From Paulownia fortunei (Eukaryota; Streptophyta; Magnoliopsida; Lamiales; Paulowniaceae), in NCBI GenBank assembly GCA_019321725.1, contig CM033108.1, positions 21,093,799 through 21,157,798 of the forward strand: a stretch of 64,000 nucleotides of DNA, written 5' to 3'. This document shows, piece after piece, positions 59,011-64,000 of this stretch (position 1 is its first letter; each line of letters opens with the position of its first letter). The notes beneath the pieces were generated by a model. That model ran no database searches. It was not told where the DNA came from and worked only from the letters and a program-made list of their open reading frames with translations. The position numbers were made by a program, and so were the translations under genes.

Positions 59011-60560
59011 ATTTTAAAGTTTGAAAAATACGTCGTATTGACTTAGTCTTTTCTAATTTTAAATTATGATTTAACAAAAATTGCCCGTGCAAACCACAGA
59101 TATATGTATATGCATATATGTATGTATGTATGTAGATCTAATTTACTATTTGATTGAGTATTAAGAAACCTTTGTTATTAAATTTAATCATGTAAATTTA
59201 AAAGTTGATCAATTCGAATAATTTATTTTAATTTAGTATTTTATGTCATTTTTTACATTATAGATACATATTATATGTACAAAATATTTTTTATACGTAT
59301 ATCTAGCATGAATTATATATATTTTGGCATGTATTTATAAAATGAAATAGAAAATAAAATATCAAATTAGAACAGAAAGTTCAAAATGAATGTTAACATC
59401 TTTTTTATTCTTCAACGTGATTTGTGTTTTTACATTACATAAGTTTGCCAAAATAAGTGCAAAATATTTTATCTATGAAAAACACAAATTGATGCGCTAT
59501 ATGTATTTTGCACTGTTATTGTTCAACTCAATGAATTAAATTATATAGTGCACAATAAATTTTACCTGTCAAGAGAGAGAGAACTTCCAAATTTATTTAT
59601 ACATTAATATGACAATTTATATATAGAAGTTATATGTTTTTTTATTGCTACTTGTATAACACTTTAAATTAAATATGAAATTTATTTTCATATAAAATGT
59701 CAATTCTACTTGCTTTTGTTGCAAAAAAAGAAATGTAAAAAGAAATGAAAGGAAAACAAAATCGAAACACATTTTGGTATTGCTTTAAATCTCAAAGGTA
59801 AAGTGCTCTTATATAAAATTGCTAGGTTTAGTGATAATGTTGGTTTGAAAACAATTTCTTATGTATATTTGATAGGGTAATAGATATAATACTTTTTGTT
59901 ACGTTTTCATCAATGAAGGTGGGGCAAAGTAATTGCTATTTAAATATTATAAATAAATTATATTTAGGTTTTTATTTACTAACCATAATTTTCATAGAAA
60001 TTATCATTTATTTTTGTACGCAACAGTCCGAAGATTTAATTCTTAATGATTGAACATGGTTTTTATTTTCATAAATAAATATAATTTAGAAATTTTAGTC
60101 TAAGCAGTCCATCAATTAATTGATAAGTTGAGTATTTATATTTTTTAATAATTTTTTTTGTGAATAAACTTGATAGAATAAAAAATAGAATTTTGATACA
60201 AGTCGCGACATAATATAATTCTGTCTATAATATGCTCTCTTTATAGCTTTGCAATTCTTTAAATGTTTTAATCTGATATGTGTTTTTACAACTTAGAAGT
60301 CATATCCTGTTAAACTCACTTTTTTTAAGATTACACCAAATTCTCTTTTAAATAAGATGCAAACTTCAGAAGTCCTTTATCACTAAATATGTGGAAATCA
60401 TTACACTTTTTTGTACAAATTGTCGTTTGAATGAAAAAAAAAAACTTGAAAAGTCTCTTCGTCCAAATATATAAAAATTATTGTGCTATTTATTTATAAT
60501 TTTGAAAAGTTCCAAAGAAGTTTTTGGTCTTCTGTTTATCAGGGTTTAGGGATGGAAGTT
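59011..60560. other. AT-rich intergenic
   Basis: An ATGT repeat lies near 59,115-59,135. No gene was recognised. Confidence 0.4.
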
Positions 60561-60569
60561 GTGTTTTTA

Positions 60570-60975
60570 TAATCAGATCGATAACCAAATAAATCTTGTT
60601 GTCGATCAGCGGTTCAATCGGTTAGATCGGTTCAACTGTCAATCCAACCGATCTAATAAAAAATAATTATATTTTTTAATTATGTTATGTAAAAATGGTA
60701 AATGTAATAAACTAATTATTATGTAATAAAATTTAAAAGTAAAAAATTAAATAAAATAACTAATTATAAAAATATCTAACAAAATTCAAAATTTAATAAT
60801 CACACACATATAATAAATATCAAGTTTAAAACTTTAAACTTCCTCAAAAAATAAAAATAAAAATAAAAAGCTAGTTTGACCAGTTTTATTGATTAAACTG
60901 CAAAAATAATTATTTAAAACTACTTGAATCGGGTCGATCGCTGATTCACGATCAAACCGATCAATCCAATCCAAT
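60570..60975. repeat. MITE-like relic with GATCGGTT / AACCGATC arms
   Basis: CGATCAGCGGTTCAATCGGT and TTAGATCGGTTCAACTG near 60,605-60,640 are opposed by GAATCGGGTCGATCGCTGATT and ACGATCAAACCGATCAATCC near 60,928-60,970, with an AT-rich middle. The vocabulary is that of the MITE at 63,355-63,764, suggesting a related, older copy. Confidence 0.45.
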
Positions 60976-62430
60976 TCAAACTGAGTTTTAATGAACGTTT
61001 ATATAAAATTCAATCTACGATCTGGTCTTAAGATTTTGAAATCTAAGTTTGAGCTTCTTAAGCACATAAAACTAAGATTGAGTTTAATGATTGTTTTTGC
61101 CATCAAACTAGATCTTGGGTTGATAAATATCGAGTCTTATTCAAAGACCAACTCATCGTCAATATATCATTGGACATAATTGTTTTATGTCAAAATCTAG
61201 TACACAACTAGGACAAAAAAAATAAATGTTGAGGTTGAATATGAGCATAAAGGGTTGAACTTAAATGAAAATTTAAATGAAATACAAATTCAAGCTGAGC
61301 TCATCTTAAATTTTTGAACCTAAGGTTTAGCTCATTGAGTCATAAAATATAACTTAAATTCTTGAATCACAACCATCAAATTTTGAGGTTAGCTTCATTA
61401 AAGACTAGTCTATTTTAGTCCAATTGTCATGAATTGACATTGTACACAATCATTTTATGTTAAAATTAAATGTGTTACATATATTGGCCATTCAATTCGT
61501 AATGAAGGAATAATATATGGAATATGTTTAATTAGTTTTATGGAGGGTTTTAATTAGAAAGAATGTACTATAAGTTATTAATATGCATTAGAATGATGAA
61601 ATCTTTGTAACTGAATATTATGCTATGAAGTTATGCTTCCTCTATTGCAAAATTATTGCTTCATTTGCTACAGTACAGATTCATAATATTTAATCTTGAC
61701 TACTCACATTAGATTTTGTTAATCTTAATAATGTTAAAACTTCTAATCTTCACATTTATCACATTATTACATATTAATCAGTAGCTTGGAATATAATTAA
61801 CTAAATTAAGTATCTTTATATTTAGAAAAATAGTTAAATTGACTGAAAAACAATATTATGGAACCTGATTTGGGAATAGATGGAGCAATATGAGCTGTTC
61901 ATTGACTACACTAATAAAATATTATTGCTCATGACTTGTCCCCACATCTAGGGTTGGATTCCATTTAAGTTCCCATATAAACCCTATTGGACTTCAAGTG
62001 GTTGGAACCTAAAAAATAACAGATCCTACCCAAATTCTGATGGTCCCAAAGCTAAATAAAAAACAAGTGATGATGTGTTTGTCAAAAAGTAATGCCTACC
62101 TTGTCACCACAAATTTTATACTTCAGCCACCATAAACAAATGCCAACCATCATTGTCCCCACCTAGCTCAGCTACCTCATTTTGAACTTAAACCCCTTTT
62201 TGACTCACATATGTAATGTTTGTTACTGGTATTTTAATAAAAATGTTGAGATTATTCAATTGATATATCTTTTTATTTTTAATTTCTACATCTCTCAATG
62301 TTGTTCGAAATTATTCACAAGTAATAACAATTACATCCTGTTAAGATTTCAGTTCAGAATCCATCCTTGAATAGTTCCTTTTCTTTATGCTACATCTTTG
62401 TACTTGATTTCCTGTCAAATTAAGTCAAAA
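60976..62430. other. AT-rich intergenic
   Basis: No gene, tRNA or repeat structure was recognised. Confidence 0.35.
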
Positions 62431-63222
62431 GGTTCTAAAAGCACCTCCAATTCAATATCAAATTTTACGTTAAAATATCAAATTTGATGTAATTTCATCT
62501 CTAATAAAATATTAAATATTACACCAAATTTCATGTAATGTATATATTCTCAATTTACCCCTAAAATTATTTTAATCCCAATTTTAATTCTATTTGTATC
62601 ATATATTATATATTTAGTTAATTTATAATTTAACTTTATTTATTCAATTTTAGTTTTCTTATTATTTTGCAATAATATTTGTAGTGATTAATTATCATAA
62701 TTAATAAGTAATTAATATTTACGATAAATTATAATAATTAATAATAATAAATAAATACATTAAAATAACATTACTTGCATAAAATTTAAAAATAAAATAC
62801 AACATAAATAATAAAAACTAAAATTTAAAAATAAAATACTACATAAAACTAAAAACAATAATTTAATAGTTTGGTAAATCATTTCCGAGTAGATCATTTT
62901 CGAGTCTTACAAAATTATCAAAATATTGACAAAAAAAAATCAGGGCTACTTTAAGATCTTTAGCTATGTTGTTGAACTGTTTTTTGCATAATTCTTTATT
63001 GTTCATTTCGAAAAAAACTCACGTAGATTTTGATCATTTATAGAATTTAAATCTTATAATAAAATCTTGTTCTCCTCTCGATATTCTGTCATGTCTAATT
63101 TTTTGACTCATTTTGAGCTTGAATCATCTGAATTTGATAAAATTTAGAGTTTTGCAATCACAATTTACAATTGTGGTAGGATCGATGCATTTTTAGAAAA
63201 AATATATATTACATGATATAAT

Positions 63223-63878
63223 ATGACTACATGTATTATTATGCACAATATGATAATCGAGTATGAACGTGATAGTGATGCACCGATCCAAGATTGGATA
63301 GAAGTGTCAACTCCGGAAGTTGAGATGATTATAAATGAAAATGATCGCTCTTAAGCAATGTTTTCAAAATCGGATCAAACCGGCCGGTTCAACCGAAAAT
63401 CGGATGTCGGTCCGATAGGCCCAAAAATTATTTTGACCGATCAAAATCGACCAAAACCGATTTGACTGATTTTTATATTTTTTATATTTTTTGTTTTTAA
63501 TTTTTATAAAAATTTAAATTTGATATTTTGTTATATTTATGTGATTATTTGAATTTTGTGTTTTGTTACATATATTTTTTATGTAGCTATTTATTTATTT
63601 TTACATTTAAAATGTATTGCATAATAATTAATTTATTATATTATCATTTTACATAATAAAATAAAAAAATATAATTAATTTTTATTAAATCGGTCCGACC
63701 GCCGATTGAACCGCTAATTTTAACAAGATCGGTTTGATCACCGGTCCAATTATGAAAACATTGCTCTTAAAAATTTCTTAGTCGATATAAACAAATCAAG
63801 AATAAAGATACTCATTTTGCACCTCGAGATGCATTAATTGATTATTTGTGGGATAAATATACTAATTTTGAGAATTAA
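63223..63878 (+). pseudogene. Plant_tran/PIF-type transposase C-terminus, split by a MITE
   Basis: The first piece (63,223-63,354) reads MTTCIIMHNMIIEYERDSDA, then a V/E-rich stretch ending ENDRS and TAA. It matches the CxILHNMIVEDER motif that ends the DDE domain of plant PIF-type proteins. The second piece (63,771-63,878) reads KFLSRYKQIKNKDTHFAPRD followed by ALIDYLWDKYTNFEN and TAA, the conserved C-terminal FLxxYRxIRDxxxHxxLRxDLIEHLW. Between them lies the 410-bp MITE. Removing it leaves TAA in frame between the pieces, so a stop probably existed before, or arose at, the insertion site. Confidence 0.7.
63355..63764. mobile_element. 410-bp MITE with TCTTAA target duplication
   Basis: The left end GCAATGTTTTCAAAATCGGA is matched by the complement of the right end GCAATGTTTTCATAATTGGA (18 of 20 bases). 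Flanks are TCTTAA on both sides (63349-63354 and 63765-63770). Subterminal parts are rich in CCGGTT and ACCGAT, and the centre is AT-rich. It has no coding capacity. Confidence 0.8.
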
Positions 63879-64000
63879 ATAACCAAAATATATTAATTTT
63901 TATATTTGTTTTATGAAAGTTTTTTGTTCTACATAGTGTGCAATGTAGTATTTTTCTTTAGTGTGATATTAATTGTAATATTTATCTCTGTAATATAATC

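Larger units (their letters stand above)
62435..63900 (+). mobile_element. PIF/Harbinger-like element, partial
   Basis: The left part (62,437-62,560) with GCACCTCCAATTCAATATCA and repeated ATATCAAATTTxA motifs resembles Harbinger-type ends. The + strand then carries a transposase C-terminus (63,223-63,354 and 63,771-63,878). A possible antisense frame (about 63,100-62,880; MNNKELCKKQFNNIAKDLKV) could be the companion ORF, but I do not recognise it firmly. The right end may lie beyond the window. Confidence 0.45.

Overview
The window is AT-rich nuclear DNA from a flowering plant, most likely a eudicot. The evidence is a plant BAHD acyltransferase, a plant VQ-motif gene, plant-type LTR retrotransposons (Ty1-copia and Tat-lineage Ty3-gypsy), MULE, hAT, PIF/Harbinger and CACTA DNA transposon remains, and a piece of integrated Caulimoviridae-like pararetrovirus. 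I cannot name the species. Only two genes look intact and host-derived: an intronless BAHD acyltransferase (about 30.8-32.2 kb, + strand) and a small SIB1-like VQ protein (45.6-46.0 kb, + strand). They show no obvious functional link.

Layout. 0.3-3.5 kb: remains of a Ptta/En/Spm-type plant transposase (- strand) and of a MuDR-like MULE transposase (+ strand). 5.0-6.9 kb: broken pararetrovirus fragment with a movement-protein region (- strand). 7.6-17.5 kb: one Ty1-copia element on the - strand, split in its protease region by a 4,970-bp TG...CA insertion with TAGGG target duplications. 17.7-18.6 kb: one end of a CACTA-like element followed by a local tandem duplication. 19.9-22.6 kb: decayed Tat-like gypsy pol, followed by a degenerate tandem array. 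23.9-30.0 kb: a Tat-like element with both LTRs and a perfect CATAT target duplication. It carries gag and an antisense gene but no pol.

30.7-32.2 kb: BAHD gene. 33-35 kb: dispersed and direct repeats, plus the PBS of a third copia element. 36.1-39.7 kb: degenerate copia pol (+ strand) and a probable 3' LTR. 42.4-43.9 kb: a polypyrimidine block and a polypurine block facing each other. 45.6 kb: VQ gene. 48.3-51.6 kb: a 3.2-kb element with TIRs of roughly 600 bp around a low-complexity, pyrimidine-rich interior. 55.7-57.05 kb: a tandem duplication interrupted by a 1.1-kb hAT-like element. 58.5-59.0 kb: TRIM-like element. 62.4-63.9 kb: PIF/Harbinger-like transposase fragment with a 410-bp MITE in its 3' end.

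Most of the sequence is therefore layered transposon debris, and several insertions can be placed by their target-site duplications. I found no CRISPR array, operon or rRNA gene, and I did not recognise a tRNA gene. The least ordinary objects are the pol-less Tat element with its antisense gene, the long-TIR element, and the MITE inside a transposase gene. None of them is clearly a new biological system.
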